From Sinimarinibacterium sp. NLF-5-8 (GTDB taxonomy: Bacteria; Pseudomonadota; Gammaproteobacteria; Nevskiales; Nevskiaceae): 64,000 nt of DNA. A program made the translations under genes and the position numbers. The stretch is from contig NZ_CP048030.1 in the NCBI RefSeq assembly GCF_010092425.1, forward strand, positions 434,001 through 498,000. The letters run 5' to 3'. Numbering within the stretch: position 1 is the first letter of the stretch; every line of letters starts with the position of its first letter. The notes below the pieces were generated by a model. The model was not told where the DNA came from. It searched no databases and saw nothing but the letters and a program-made list of their open reading frames with translations. Positions 39,601 to 47,291 of this stretch are shown here, piece by piece.

Positions 39601-41379
39601 AATGCCAATGACAACAATCAGAACCTGAAGTATTCCAAGCTGGATGGGCGCATCGCTGCGACCTATGCGACACACTCTACTGCCACACTCGTTCGTAACC
39701 TCTACGACTCTTACATCCGCGCCTTCCGCTGGGCATCCGACCGCATCAAGGACGAAGGCATCGTCTGCTTTGTGACCAACGGTGGCTGGATTGACGGCAA
39801 CACGATGGATGGCTTCCGCAAGACCTTGCAGGACGAGTTTGCGGATGTGTATGTGTTCAATCTACGCGGAAATGCACGCACCCAAGGCGAACAGCGCCGT
39901 AAAGAGGCGGGCAACGTCTTCGACGCAGGCTCGCGCACACCGGTAGCCATTACCCTGCTCATCAAACGCAAAGACCACCAGGGCAAGGCCGCGATCCATT
40001 ACCACGACATTGGCGACTATCTAAGCCGTGAGCAAAAGCTGGAGATCGTCAGCAGCTTTGGCAGTTATCAGCAGGTGCACTGGCAAACCCTGGAGCCTAA
40101 CGAGTACCACGACTGGATCAATCAGCGCAGTGGAAACTTCGAATCATTTATCCCGTTAAGTGACGCTGATACCGCTATTTTTGGAAGTCGTTCGCTAGGC
40201 GTCTCAACCAATCGTGATGCGTGGGTATATGGATTCGGAAAAGAATACACCACCAACAACATGAGAAGGTCGATTGAATTTTATAATTCGCAGGTTGAGC
40301 GACAAAGATTAGAAACTCATCGTCAAAAACTATCTGACAAGGCAATTGCTGAGTTGATTGATGCCAATCCTCGAAAGATAAAGTGGACACGAGGTCTTCG
40401 TCAATCTTTCTCTCGTGGTCGAAAATCTGAGTTTGAAGACAATAACATTGGATATGCCCTATACAGGCCGTACTGCAAACAATGGCTGTACCTTGACTTA
40501 ATGTGGTCTGAATATAGGCCATCGAAACTATACCCACACATCAGCTATGCCAATTTAGCAATTCAGGTAACTGGGGCAGGTGAGAGCAAAGATTTTTCCT
40601 GCTTGGTTTCGAACGTCATCCCAAATTTGCATACCATTTCCGGAGGCCAATGCTTCCCCCTGTACTGGTACGAAAAAGCTAAAGACGCCGATCCACAGGG
40701 CGGTCTTGGCTTTGGCGGCGACGATGCCAGCCTGCCCGATGCCAATGGCTACATCAAGCGCGATGGCATCACCGACGTGGCACTGGTCAACTTCCGCGAG
40801 CACTACAGCGACGAGTCGATCACCAAGGAAGACATCTTCTACTACGTCTATGGCGTCTTGCATTCGCCAGAATACCGCGAGCAGTATGCAGCCGATCTCA
40901 AGAAGGTGCTGCCCCGCATTCCCTATGCGCCGGACTTCAAGGCATTCAGCCAGGCAGGGCGCAAGCTCGCCGACCTGCATCTGAACTACGAAACGGTGGA
41001 ACCGTGGCCGGTGCAGGAGGATGCCAAGCCCAAGGGCGATCTGAGTGATCTGGCTTACTACCGCGTCGAGAAAATGCGCTTTGCCTCGCTGGGCGGCAGA
41101 AACAAGGACAAGAGCGTCATCGTTTTCAATAGCCGCATTACCCTGCGCGGCATCCCGCTGGAAGCCTACGACTATGTGGTCAACGGTAAGAGCGCCATCG
41201 AGTGGGTCATGGAACGCTATCAGGTCGCCACCGACAAGGACAGCGGCATCAAGGATGATCCCAATGACTGGTGCCGCGAGCACAACGACCCGGCCTACAT
41301 CCTCAATCTCATCAAGCGCGTTATTCGGGTGAGCATGGAAACCCATCAGATTGTTTGCGTACTTCCTCCGATGGCGTGA
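36616..41379 (+). CDS. Type ISP restriction-modification enzyme (LlaGI/LlaBIII type)
   Basis: 1,587 residues, close to the family's usual length. Domains in order: Mrr-like nuclease (GIDLVAKL with Asp 66, then IQCKF with Gln 81 and Lys 83), superfamily 2 ATPase (GTGKT with Lys 197; DEAH from residue 317), coupler, N6-adenine methyltransferase (PFTGTGTF; NPPY from residue 987), and a C-terminal target-recognition region. These single-chain enzymes translocate along DNA and cut between head-to-head sites, methylating one strand. All key residues I can see are intact. The middle (40150-40640) is lower in GC, consistent with an exchanged recognition domain. It is inserted between pilus genes as defence cargo. 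Confidence 0.93.
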   Translation: MIRDLLQQYRDESAFNRDLGDRFERLMRAYLKLDPQYLALFEDVWLWKDWPQREALGYKLPDTGIDLVAKLRDEDGYCAIQCKFYDSPIPLGDLGNFFTLSGKGGFTQRLIVATAPLSKHAADALEGQTIPVELMTLEDLEASPIDWSQFSLDKPDQLRKLPKKAPRPHQSEALANVTKGFHARDRGKLIMACGTGKTYTSLIIAEQMVKPGQNILFLVPSIALLSQTLRAWTADASVPLRCFAVCSDSKASRNEEDMRIYELAYPATTNANKLAASLSATQDESAITVIFSTYQSIEVVHQAQQKTGMVFDLVVCDEAHRTAGYTAPGDDPSAFVRVHDNAYLKGKKRLYMTATPRIYAEASKSKAEENDVQVFSMDDVATFGPVFHQLRFDEAVRRDLLSDYKVLVIAVDELHVSRVLNKRIADSGDELKLDDAVKIVGCWNGLGKRVAAEDGMDVSADPQPMRTAIAFAQSIKHSKLLTAEFERIADDLGDQIDDLPTLEAKHVDGTMNVVERNQKLSWLQDNIGKEEPLCRILTNARCLSEGVDVPALDAAIFLNPRDSVVDVVQSVGRVMRKDPAGRKKYGYVILPIGIRKDASPETALDDNKKYRVVWQVLNALRAHDDRLDKQFATIDLTGKGNGVVNVIGVGGGSDKTDAFGGEQLGFAFDPEELGKWQDAMFAKIVTKCGNRRYWEDWAKDIAEIADRHQMRIHALLEKPYSKGKKAFDEFLKGVRKNLNPSVSQNDAIEMLAQHIITKPVFDALFEGYAFTSKNPVSQSMQKIMDILDAQALDKEHETLGGFYASVRERASGITDPKGRQKIIVELYDKFFKTAFPRMVERLGIVYTPVEIVDFILHSADAALQAHFGTRLADQNVHILDPFTGTGTFPVRLIETGLIPPEKLPYKYRHELHANEIVLLAYYIAAINIEEAFHRVTGQGYEPFPGIVLTDTFQMNEPQTGDLDEGLPENHKRADQQKARDIRVIVGNPPYSVGQDNANDNNQNLKYSKLDGRIAATYATHSTATLVRNLYDSYIRAFRWASDRIKDEGIVCFVTNGGWIDGNTMDGFRKTLQDEFADVYVFNLRGNARTQGEQRRKEAGNVFDAGSRTPVAITLLIKRKDHQGKAAIHYHDIGDYLSREQKLEIVSSFGSYQQVHWQTLEPNEYHDWINQRSGNFESFIPLSDADTAIFGSRSLGVSTNRDAWVYGFGKEYTTNNMRRSIEFYNSQVERQRLETHRQKLSDKAIAELIDANPRKIKWTRGLRQSFSRGRKSEFEDNNIGYALYRPYCKQWLYLDLMWSEYRPSKLYPHISYANLAIQVTGAGESKDFSCLVSNVIPNLHTISGGQCFPLYWYEKAKDADPQGGLGFGGDDASLPDANGYIKRDGITDVALVNFREHYSDESITKEDIFYYVYGVLHSPEYREQYAADLKKVLPRIPYAPDFKAFSQAGRKLADLHLNYETVEPWPVQEDAKPKGDLSDLAYYRVEKMRFASLGGRNKDKSVIVFNSRITLRGIPLEAYDYVVNGKSAIEWVMERYQVATDKDSGIKDDPNDWCREHNDPAYILNLIKRVIRVSMETHQIVCVLPPMA

Positions 41380-41437
41380 GGGACGATGCACGCAATATCC
41401 TGACCGAACGTGAAACTGTTTTCAGCTCTTCGCTGCG

Positions 41438-43090
41438 CTACGAGGTGCTGCGCTCCGCCACCAGAATCACCACGCTGATCGAGGTGCCCTGAAACGCGCC
41501 TTCAATGGCTTGCGAGCAATGGTAATTCCACCCACTCGGCGCTTCGCGGTTGCCAAACCCGGATGGCAGTACAGCGACAATTCTGCCGCCCGGTGCAAGG
41601 ATTTTCCGTGCAGCATCCAGGTGCAGTTGCGCACGACCCTGGGAGTAGGGCGGATTCATGATGATGCGGTCGAAAAAGCGGCCAGCGGCAGCGCACTGAT
41701 CCGCCCATTGCAGAAAGTCCTGTTGCACGACATCCAGGCCCTTGCTGCGCAGGATTTCAGCGTGCATGGCCGACACTTCACAGCAAACGGTTTGATCCTT
41801 GGGCATGAGCACGGCCAGATTGCCCTGTCCCGCGCTGGGTTCCAGACAGCGATGATGGGATTCGATCCCGGCGTGTTCGATCACCTGTTCCGCCAGGGCG
41901 GCAGGCGTCGGATAGAACTGATGCGATTTTTGATCCGGCAGGCAGCCACTTCGCAGCAATTCCCGAAGCGCTTGCTCAGGATCGTAGTCGAATACGAATT
42001 TTTGCCGGATATAGACCGCGCCCAGCGACTGCATCACGTCTACAACCGCATTGAGCAATGCCTTGTCCTCGGGCATGGCCTGGTAGCCAAAAATGCGGCA
42101 AAACGAATCACGCTCCCCGCGCTGGGTCACGGGATTGAGCTTCATGCCCACCCCGAGTGTTTGAATGATGTTGAGGACATCGAACGGCAAAGGCCGATCC
42201 ATGAGCACAAAATCCTTTGGCTTTTTTTCCGGTTTGGTGCGAAACCGGGCCGGGATGGCATTGGGATGCAGCGTTGCCAGGATCGCGTTGAGCTTCCAGG
42301 CAATATCGGGATGAATCTCGACGTGCACGGTGCCCACCTGATACGCGCGTACTCGCAGGGCGCCGCCGTCCAGTGTCAGCCACTCGCCGCGATGCTCACG
42401 CAGCGCCGTGCGCAGGATGTCGTCCGTACTGCCATGCGATGGCCCGTTGCCTCGCCCCTGCAAGCGGGCGATGACGCAGCGCAGATCGTTAATGTATCCG
42501 GCGCGCTCATAGGCCAGATGGCCGTACTCGCTGAACATGCGCGCCAGGATCATGCGCGCTCCAAAGCCCATCGGCGAGTTGGTCAGATGCTTGGGTGACA
42601 ACGCATTGAAAATGCCTTCGACCCGTTCGGCCAGAAACTTTTCGCGCGACCACAACAGCTCTCGCAGCGTTGAGAAAACAGTTTCGCGTTCAAAGGCAGG
42701 AGTCGTGTTGCTGCGAATCAATTCTGCCCAGCTATTGCGCCGGTTCTGCGGCATATGATCGAGAACATCGGTCAGTGCAATGGCGCGCTGCCAATAGTCC
42801 GCGTGCAGGCTCGCAATCGCTCCTTCGCGCTCAAAAAGTTTCGTGAACAGCGCGCTGTCCAGACGAGCGTTGTTCTTGTCCAGATTGCCATCCGCGAAAT
42901 ACCTCAGCGTCGAAGCGTTTTCGCCCAAAAGAGTGTTTGCCAAAAGCGCCGTGCGCTCGATGTGGGTGCTCTGCTGTGCGCATTCGTCCAGCAGCGCTTC
43001 AATCGCGTTCGGCTCCACCGGCGCGAAATAGCCGTGCCCAATCGCCTCGGATGATGCGATTTTTGCCACAGGGAAAGATGTGCCCAGCAT
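41438..43090 (-). CDS. DUF4942-type protein with N6-adenine methyltransferase domain
   Basis: 550 residues. The N-terminal ~300 residues have the plasmid/phage DUF4942-like organisation. The C-terminal domain is a methyltransferase with FYPTP, LEPSAGQGNLAVLM (SAM binding) and IIMNPPY (catalytic). Such orphan adenine methyltransferases are common on conjugative plasmids, where they may hide the DNA from restriction; here the ISP enzyme is the next gene in convergent orientation. The upstream region has a minus-strand TTATCCACA-N20-CTAGAG promoter 33 bp from the ATG. Confidence 0.82.
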   Translation of the reverse strand: MLGTSFPVAKIASSEAIGHGYFAPVEPNAIEALLDECAQQSTHIERTALLANTLLGENASTLRYFADGNLDKNNARLDSALFTKLFEREGAIASLHADYWQRAIALTDVLDHMPQNRRNSWAELIRSNTTPAFERETVFSTLRELLWSREKFLAERVEGIFNALSPKHLTNSPMGFGARMILARMFSEYGHLAYERAGYINDLRCVIARLQGRGNGPSHGSTDDILRTALREHRGEWLTLDGGALRVRAYQVGTVHVEIHPDIAWKLNAILATLHPNAIPARFRTKPEKKPKDFVLMDRPLPFDVLNIIQTLGVGMKLNPVTQRGERDSFCRIFGYQAMPEDKALLNAVVDVMQSLGAVYIRQKFVFDYDPEQALRELLRSGCLPDQKSHQFYPTPAALAEQVIEHAGIESHHRCLEPSAGQGNLAVLMPKDQTVCCEVSAMHAEILRSKGLDVVQQDFLQWADQCAAAGRFFDRIIMNPPYSQGRAQLHLDAARKILAPGGRIVAVLPSGFGNREAPSGWNYHCSQAIEGAFQGTSISVVILVAERSTS

Positions 43091-43123
43091 TGCTCAATAA
43101 CCTTTGGTGAACTGTCGAGTCAC

Positions 43124-43158
43124 CTCTAGGTTTTGGGCATTTTTTCACCTGTGGATAA
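43124..43158 (-). promoter_or_regulatory. Bipartite TTATCCACA-N20-CTAGAG promoter (minus strand)
   Basis: Minus strand: TTATCCACA at 43158-43150 and CTAGAG at 43129-43124, spaced by 20 bp. It is divergent from the promoter at 43239-43273. Confidence 0.65.
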
Positions 43159-43238
43159 GACACCAGGCATCGCCATCCGCTGGCGACAGGATTCCCACTT
43201 CAAGATAGCTTGCAGGTTTTCGTAGCAAAAGATGCAAG

Positions 43239-43273
43239 TTATCAACAGGCAAATATCGGCATCTTTGCTAGAG
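43239..43273 (+). promoter_or_regulatory. Bipartite TTATCAACA-N20-CTAGAG promoter
   Basis: TTATCAACA at 43239-43247 and CTAGAG at 43268-43273, spaced by 20 bp. It is preceded by the GCAAAAGATGCAAG module shared with 62837-62850. Confidence 0.65.
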
Positions 43274-43310
43274 CACCCGACGCTGTAAATCCTCTTTTTG
43301 GAGTACAACA

Positions 43311-43667
43311 TTGGGTTACGACATTTCTTTGAACGATCCGGTCACGGGTGAGGTGCTGGAACTGGATGTGCCGCATCACATGCGCGGCAGCACTTATCAG
43401 GTTGGCGGAACCACCCGCGCCTGGCTTTCCGTCACCTATAACTACGCCTCACATTTTTATGCTGTGCTGGGTGAGGATGGCATTCGCACGCTGTATGGCA
43501 AATCGGGTGCGCAGAGTATTCCGTTATTGCGCAGTGCAGCGGATAAGTTAAAGGACGATGTTTCCAGTAATTATTGGGATTCAACAGAAGGTAACGCCAA
43601 AGCCGCTTTGATGCAGTTGCTGGCGTTGGCGCAGATGCGCCCTGATGGCGTCTGGGACGGAGATTGA
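43311..43667 (+). CDS. Phage/plasmid-type hypothetical protein
   Basis: 118 residues beginning MGYDISLNDPVTGEVLELDVPHH, a type seen in phages and plasmids but of unknown function. TTG start behind a GGAG site. The middle has VTYNYASHFYAVLG and the end KAALMQLLALAQMRPDGVW. It is the first gene of a short phage-like run with a DUF5131 gene and a methyltransferase remnant. Confidence 0.6.
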   Translation: MGYDISLNDPVTGEVLELDVPHHMRGSTYQVGGTTRAWLSVTYNYASHFYAVLGEDGIRTLYGKSGAQSIPLLRSAADKLKDDVSSNYWDSTEGNAKAALMQLLALAQMRPDGVWDGD

Positions 43668-43669
43668 AC

Positions 43670-44740
43670 GTGGCAGAACGTACCAACATCGAGTGGGCAG
43701 ACTCGACATTCAATCCGTGGATCGGCTGTACCAAAGTCTCCCCGGCCTGCGATCACTGTTACGCCGAAAACCTGATGGATCACCGATTCAAGCGTGTTCA
43801 GTGGGGTCTTGGACGGCCTCGTGCACAGACCAAACAGATGAGCAAGCCGCTGAACTGGAACCAGCAAGCCTTTGTCGAGTGCCCGTCCTGCGGCTGGCGC
43901 GGCGATTGGGCAAAAGCCGATGAGCGTCAGGGGCGATGCCCGCATTGCTGCCATCTGCCTGAGTTGTTCAAGCCTGCGCGACAGCGTGTGTTTTGCGCCT
44001 CGCTCTCGGATTGGCTGGATCATGAGGTGCCGGTGGACTGGCTGATCGACCTGCTCACGTTGGTACGCAAGACGCCCAATCTGGATTGGCTGCTCTTGAG
44101 CAAACGTATTGGCAACTGGCGGGGGCGGCTTGAATTGGTTTTGTTTGACCTGGTGCGGGATATTGGACGCACAATGGATCGGCAACACACCTTGGAGTGG
44201 GTACAGGAGTGGCTTGAGGGCGACGCGCCGAAAAATGTCTGGATCGGGGCCACAGTCGTGAACCAAATCGAGGCCGATCGTGACATCCCAAAACTGTTGC
44301 GTGTCCCAGCTCACATTCGCTTTCTGAGCATCGAGCCGATGTTGGGCGCGGTGGAGGTATTTTCAGCGCAGACGGGCGAGTTGTTGCACGTCAGTGGCAA
44401 CGAATACGATCCCGGACGCCTGGACTGGATCATATGCGGTGGTGAGTCCGGCAAGAACGCGCGACCGATGCACCCGTACTGGGTGCGCGGACTGCGCGAC
44501 CAGTGCGCCAGTGCGGATGTGCCTTTTCTGTTCAAGCAGTGGGGCGAGTGGGTGCCCGCAGGATGCTGTGACAAGGGCACGCCCATCGCGTCAACGGCTC
44601 TGCTTGCCCCAGACGGTCAAATTAAAGAAGGCTCGATTGAGGTTTTTTGCGATGACGCATTCATGTATCGCGTTGGCAAAAAAGCGGCTGGGCGCTTGTT
44701 CAACGGGCGTGAGCACAACGGCTTGCCGGGGGCGCAATGA
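43670..44740 (+). CDS. Phage Gp37/Gp68 family (DUF5131) protein
   Basis: 356 residues. The start ERTNIEWADSTFNPWIGCTKVSPACDHCYAENL is the family signature, with a cysteine cluster C-x6-C-x2-C that resembles a radical-SAM iron-sulfur site; CPSCGW and CPHC suggest an extra zinc ribbon. The middle LLLSKRIGN and IRFLSIEPMLGAV are also conserved. The reaction is not known. The GTG at 43670 follows GGAGATTGAAC, and the end overlaps the next gene by ATGA. Confidence 0.82.
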   Translation: MAERTNIEWADSTFNPWIGCTKVSPACDHCYAENLMDHRFKRVQWGLGRPRAQTKQMSKPLNWNQQAFVECPSCGWRGDWAKADERQGRCPHCCHLPELFKPARQRVFCASLSDWLDHEVPVDWLIDLLTLVRKTPNLDWLLLSKRIGNWRGRLELVLFDLVRDIGRTMDRQHTLEWVQEWLEGDAPKNVWIGATVVNQIEADRDIPKLLRVPAHIRFLSIEPMLGAVEVFSAQTGELLHVSGNEYDPGRLDWIICGGESGKNARPMHPYWVRGLRDQCASADVPFLFKQWGEWVPAGCCDKGTPIASTALLAPDGQIKEGSIEVFCDDAFMYRVGKKAAGRLFNGREHNGLPGAQ

Positions 44741-45230
44741 GAGTCCTTGACCCCTGCTGCGGCACACGAATGATGTGGCTCGACCGCTCAAATCCCGACG
44801 TGGTGTTTGGCGACAAGCGTAGCGAAACCGTCACAGTAACGGATCGTTCGCACGGCAATGCCAGCGGAACGCGAACATTGCGCATCGAGCCGGACACGAT
44901 CATGGACTTTCGCGCGCTACCCTTTGCTGACGGCACGTTCTCCCTCGTGGCGTTCGACCCCCCCCCCATTTGGTGCGCGCGGGGCCAAAAAGCTGGCTGG
45001 CGGCGAAGTATGGGCGGCTGAGCGATGACTGGCGCGACGATCTGCGCGCAGGCTTTAGCGAGTGCTTTCGTGTGCTCAAACCAGACGGGGTGCTGGTGTT
45101 CAAGTGGAACGAGACGCAAGTGAAGGTGGGCGAAGTATTGGCGTTGACGCCATACCCTCCGCTATTTGGTCATTTGAGTGGACGCAAGGGTTTAACGCAC
45201 TGGCTGGTTTTTCTGCATCCACAGAACTAA
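44737..45230 (+). pseudogene. SAM-dependent methyltransferase interrupted at a C10 tract
   Basis: Two frames together give one methyltransferase-like protein: the first has VLDPCCGTRMMW (SAM site) and LVAFDPP, the second VRAGPKSWLAAKYGRLSDDW ... FRVLKPDGVLVFKWNETQV. They join at ten consecutive Cs (44958-44967). With eight or eleven Cs the frame is restored and the catalytic motif would read FDPP(P)HLV. As given, the first frame stops at 45021. It could be a phase-variable gene, a decayed gene, or a homopolymer sequencing error. Confidence 0.75.
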
Positions 45231-45240
45231 CTATTCATAT

Positions 45241-45492
45241 ATGAAAGCAACGGAATTAGACAAAATTGGGGCTGAAATCCTGGCGAGGATGTCGCCGGTT
45301 CGAAACATCAGTTGCTTTGGCGAGGCATTGATAAACAGTGGCGCTGTTCGGAAGATTCGTGAAAACAAGCGGTATACGCGACAAGGATACGCACTGTTCG
45401 CCAGCCGGGCGCTTCGGCGTCTGCAACACTTGGGACTTGCGCGTCGCAACGAGGAAGGCTGGCAAGCAGTGGCTGAAAAGGCTCTATCTTGA
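45241..45492 (+). CDS. Hypothetical small protein
   Basis: 83 residues, not recognised. The sequence is basic and helical (GEALINSGAVRKIRENKRYTRQGYALFASRALRRLQHLGLARRN), which would fit a winged-helix-like DNA-binding protein. No clear ribosome-binding site. It is the last gene of the phage-like run. Confidence 0.45.
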   Translation: MKATELDKIGAEILARMSPVRNISCFGEALINSGAVRKIRENKRYTRQGYALFASRALRRLQHLGLARRNEEGWQAVAEKALS

Positions 45493-45588
45493 CATCCACC
45501 CGTCCCTGAACGGCCTGAAACTGAAAATCGCGTACTTGCACGCGACAGATACCGCTCTCTTAGCAAGAGTTTTTCTCCCTGGCCTGCA

Positions 45589-45594
45589 CTAGAG
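45589..45594 (+). promoter_or_regulatory. CTAGAG element upstream of the major prepilin gene
   Basis: CTAGAG 71 bp before the prepilin ATG at 45666; no TTATCCACA at the usual distance. It marks the resumption of the pilus operon after the restriction island. Confidence 0.5.
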
Positions 45595-45665
45595 GCTCAC
45601 GTCTCGCGGGACTAGTGAAAAAGCCTTGCGGGTCATTCCCTTTTGTCCTTGAGAGCCTTAATACG

Positions 45666-46364
45666 ATGAAATCCCTGAAAACCATGCGCCGATCCACGGC
45701 AGGCATCGCCCCGCGCACTGCGCAAGGCGGTTTTACCTTGATTGAACTGTTTGTGGTGGTGCTGGTGCTTGGCATTATCGCAGCGTTTTTGATTCCGGCC
45801 TTTACCAGTGGCGGTTCGTCCAATGCCCGCGCCAAAGCCGTGATCACGTTCACCACCCAGTCCCAGGGCATTGTCCGTACTGCGGTGTCGCAGATGCAGT
45901 TGCCTTATGCGGTCGATGGCAGCGCGGCAAACAACAACATGATTGAAACGGGCCAGACCTGGATGGACGTACTGACCTATGGCGTGGAATCACCGGCTGG
46001 CACCTCGCTAGTCAAGCCGGTGTTTCGTGCGCGATACGGCTTGACGGGTGCGGGTCACTTGCGTGAGGCGATGGCGATGGTGCCGGGTGGCGGTGAGTTT
46101 GATCTGACCGTCCAGGGCTATCCGATCAGTCTGACCCAGGCCCCGGCTGGCGCTTGCGGTGCCGATGACGGCAACGCCCGTGTCTGGTCGTTCAACTTCC
46201 AGAACGTGCCGGATGATGTGGTGCTGGCGATGGCAACGTCAATGATCGACCCCGAGATTCAAAACCTCGCTGTCAGTGACCTGACCAATCGCACGATGCG
46301 TTACAGCGCTGCGGATGCCAACACCGGCCTGCGCACCGTCTGCATTTTGCGCGACATGGGCTAA
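45666..46364 (+). CDS. pilS: Major type IV prepilin (PilS-like)
   Basis: 232 residues with a prepilin leader ending GG followed by FTLIELFVVVLVLGIIAAFLIP, the type IV pilin N-terminal helix with the conserved Glu at position 5. The C-terminal domain contains two cysteines (GACGADD ... RTVCILRD), as in type IVb pilins. The strong terminator that follows limits read-through, as expected for a major pilin. PilS is the best match by position, before pilQ and pilR. Confidence 0.82.
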   Translation: MKSLKTMRRSTAGIAPRTAQGGFTLIELFVVVLVLGIIAAFLIPAFTSGGSSNARAKAVITFTTQSQGIVRTAVSQMQLPYAVDGSAANNNMIETGQTWMDVLTYGVESPAGTSLVKPVFRARYGLTGAGHLREAMAMVPGGGEFDLTVQGYPISLTQAPAGACGADDGNARVWSFNFQNVPDDVVLAMATSMIDPEIQNLAVSDLTNRTMRYSAADANTGLRTVCILRDMG

Positions 46365-46387
46365 TCACCGGCCTGGACGTTGTAACC

Positions 46388-46427
46388 CCAATAGCTGCCG
46401 CGTCAAACCGGCAGCTATTTTTTTGCC
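46388..46427 (+). terminator. Rho-independent terminator after the prepilin gene
   Basis: Stem ATAGCTGCCG / CGGCAGCTAT with loop CGTCAAAC and seven Ts. Confidence 0.88.
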
Positions 46428-46442
46428 AAAGAGGATCGTTCA

Positions 46443-47273
46443 ATGTTGCCGCTGGCCTTGTTTTCAGGATATTTCACTTTGCTGGCCTCAGCGCTGCTGA
46501 TGACGCATCAGGCGCTGGATCGACAGATTCAACTGCTGTCCAGCGAGATCGAACGCGCCAGTGTTGAGCAGTACGCGCAGAGTGTGCGGGAATACTTTGA
46601 CGATCAGAACCGCTTTGCGGCTGATCTGGCGCAGATGATCGCCACGCCAGGCTATGAATACGCCAAAAGTTTCGACCTGCCGAACATCTACTACCAGGTC
46701 AGTCCGCTGATTGGCTCCAGCGGCTATCGTTTCACCCGTGCCTCGGTTGCCTGGACAGGCCGTGAAGCGTCTCGTGACCGTATGACGCAAGCGCAGTTTT
46801 TTGACGCTGCGAACAACACCTGTGGTGCAGGCGCTTTCAATGACGCCGGGTCCTGGTGCGGATCGGGCGATGGGTATTGGTGGAAACACGAAAGTCGCTG
46901 GAAAACCTCAGCGGCGCTGGAATCGGCGCGGGTTGATCTGACCCGCACCCTGTCCAAGTTTTCAGCCATTTTTTCACTGCGTAACCCCTACAACTTTCCA
47001 GGTGCTGATGTCGGCCTGAATCCGGGCGATACCGTAGCTCTGTACGCCCTGATGGGTGCGCCTGCGACAGCCAGTGCATGTGCCACATCAACCGGCATTT
47101 TTCGGTTTCAGGGCTTTGAGTTTGATTGCTCGGATTTATTTATCGCTGCCAGTGGAGCGCCTGTGCACTACACCTATGTTGACCCCTATTACATTGTTGT
47201 CAGTGGGAAAACCCTTGAGATCAATTCTGGCGGGCAGCAAATCGTGGTGTCGCAGGAAATGCTGGCGGATTGA
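46443..47273 (+). CDS. Hypothetical pilus-operon membrane protein
   Basis: 276 residues. An N-terminal hydrophobic helix (LFSGYFTLLASALLMTHQAL) precedes a periplasmic domain with several cysteines and many aromatic residues (GSWCGSGDGYWWKHESRW). Not recognised, and it lacks a prepilin motif. A position between the prepilin and pilQ suggests a minor structural or assembly component. Confidence 0.6.
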   Translation: MLPLALFSGYFTLLASALLMTHQALDRQIQLLSSEIERASVEQYAQSVREYFDDQNRFAADLAQMIATPGYEYAKSFDLPNIYYQVSPLIGSSGYRFTRASVAWTGREASRDRMTQAQFFDAANNTCGAGAFNDAGSWCGSGDGYWWKHESRWKTSAALESARVDLTRTLSKFSAIFSLRNPYNFPGADVGLNPGDTVALYALMGAPATASACATSTGIFRFQGFEFDCSDLFIAASGAPVHYTYVDPYYIVVSGKTLEINSGGQQIVVSQEMLAD

Positions 47274-47291
47274 GATCAAAGGAAAAGACAG

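Noticed and set aside
38410-39675. 421-residue open frame on the minus strand
   Set aside because: It lies wholly inside the type ISP gene in the antisense direction and its translation has no recognisable motif; it is a shadow of a GC-rich gene.
41400-41432. Short match between DNA after the ISP gene and the methyltransferase gene (GAACG(T/C)GAAACTGTTTTC)
   Set aside because: Only about 18 bases match and the flanks differ; too short to claim a duplication or gene remnant.
41510-42598. 362-residue open frame on the plus strand
   Set aside because: Antisense to the DUF4942/methyltransferase gene, which has clear SAM-binding and NPPY motifs and a matching promoter.
44970-45230. Independent 86-residue gene downstream of the C tract
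   Set aside because: Its sequence continues the methyltransferase of the preceding frame; it is one gene split at the homopolymer, not two genes.
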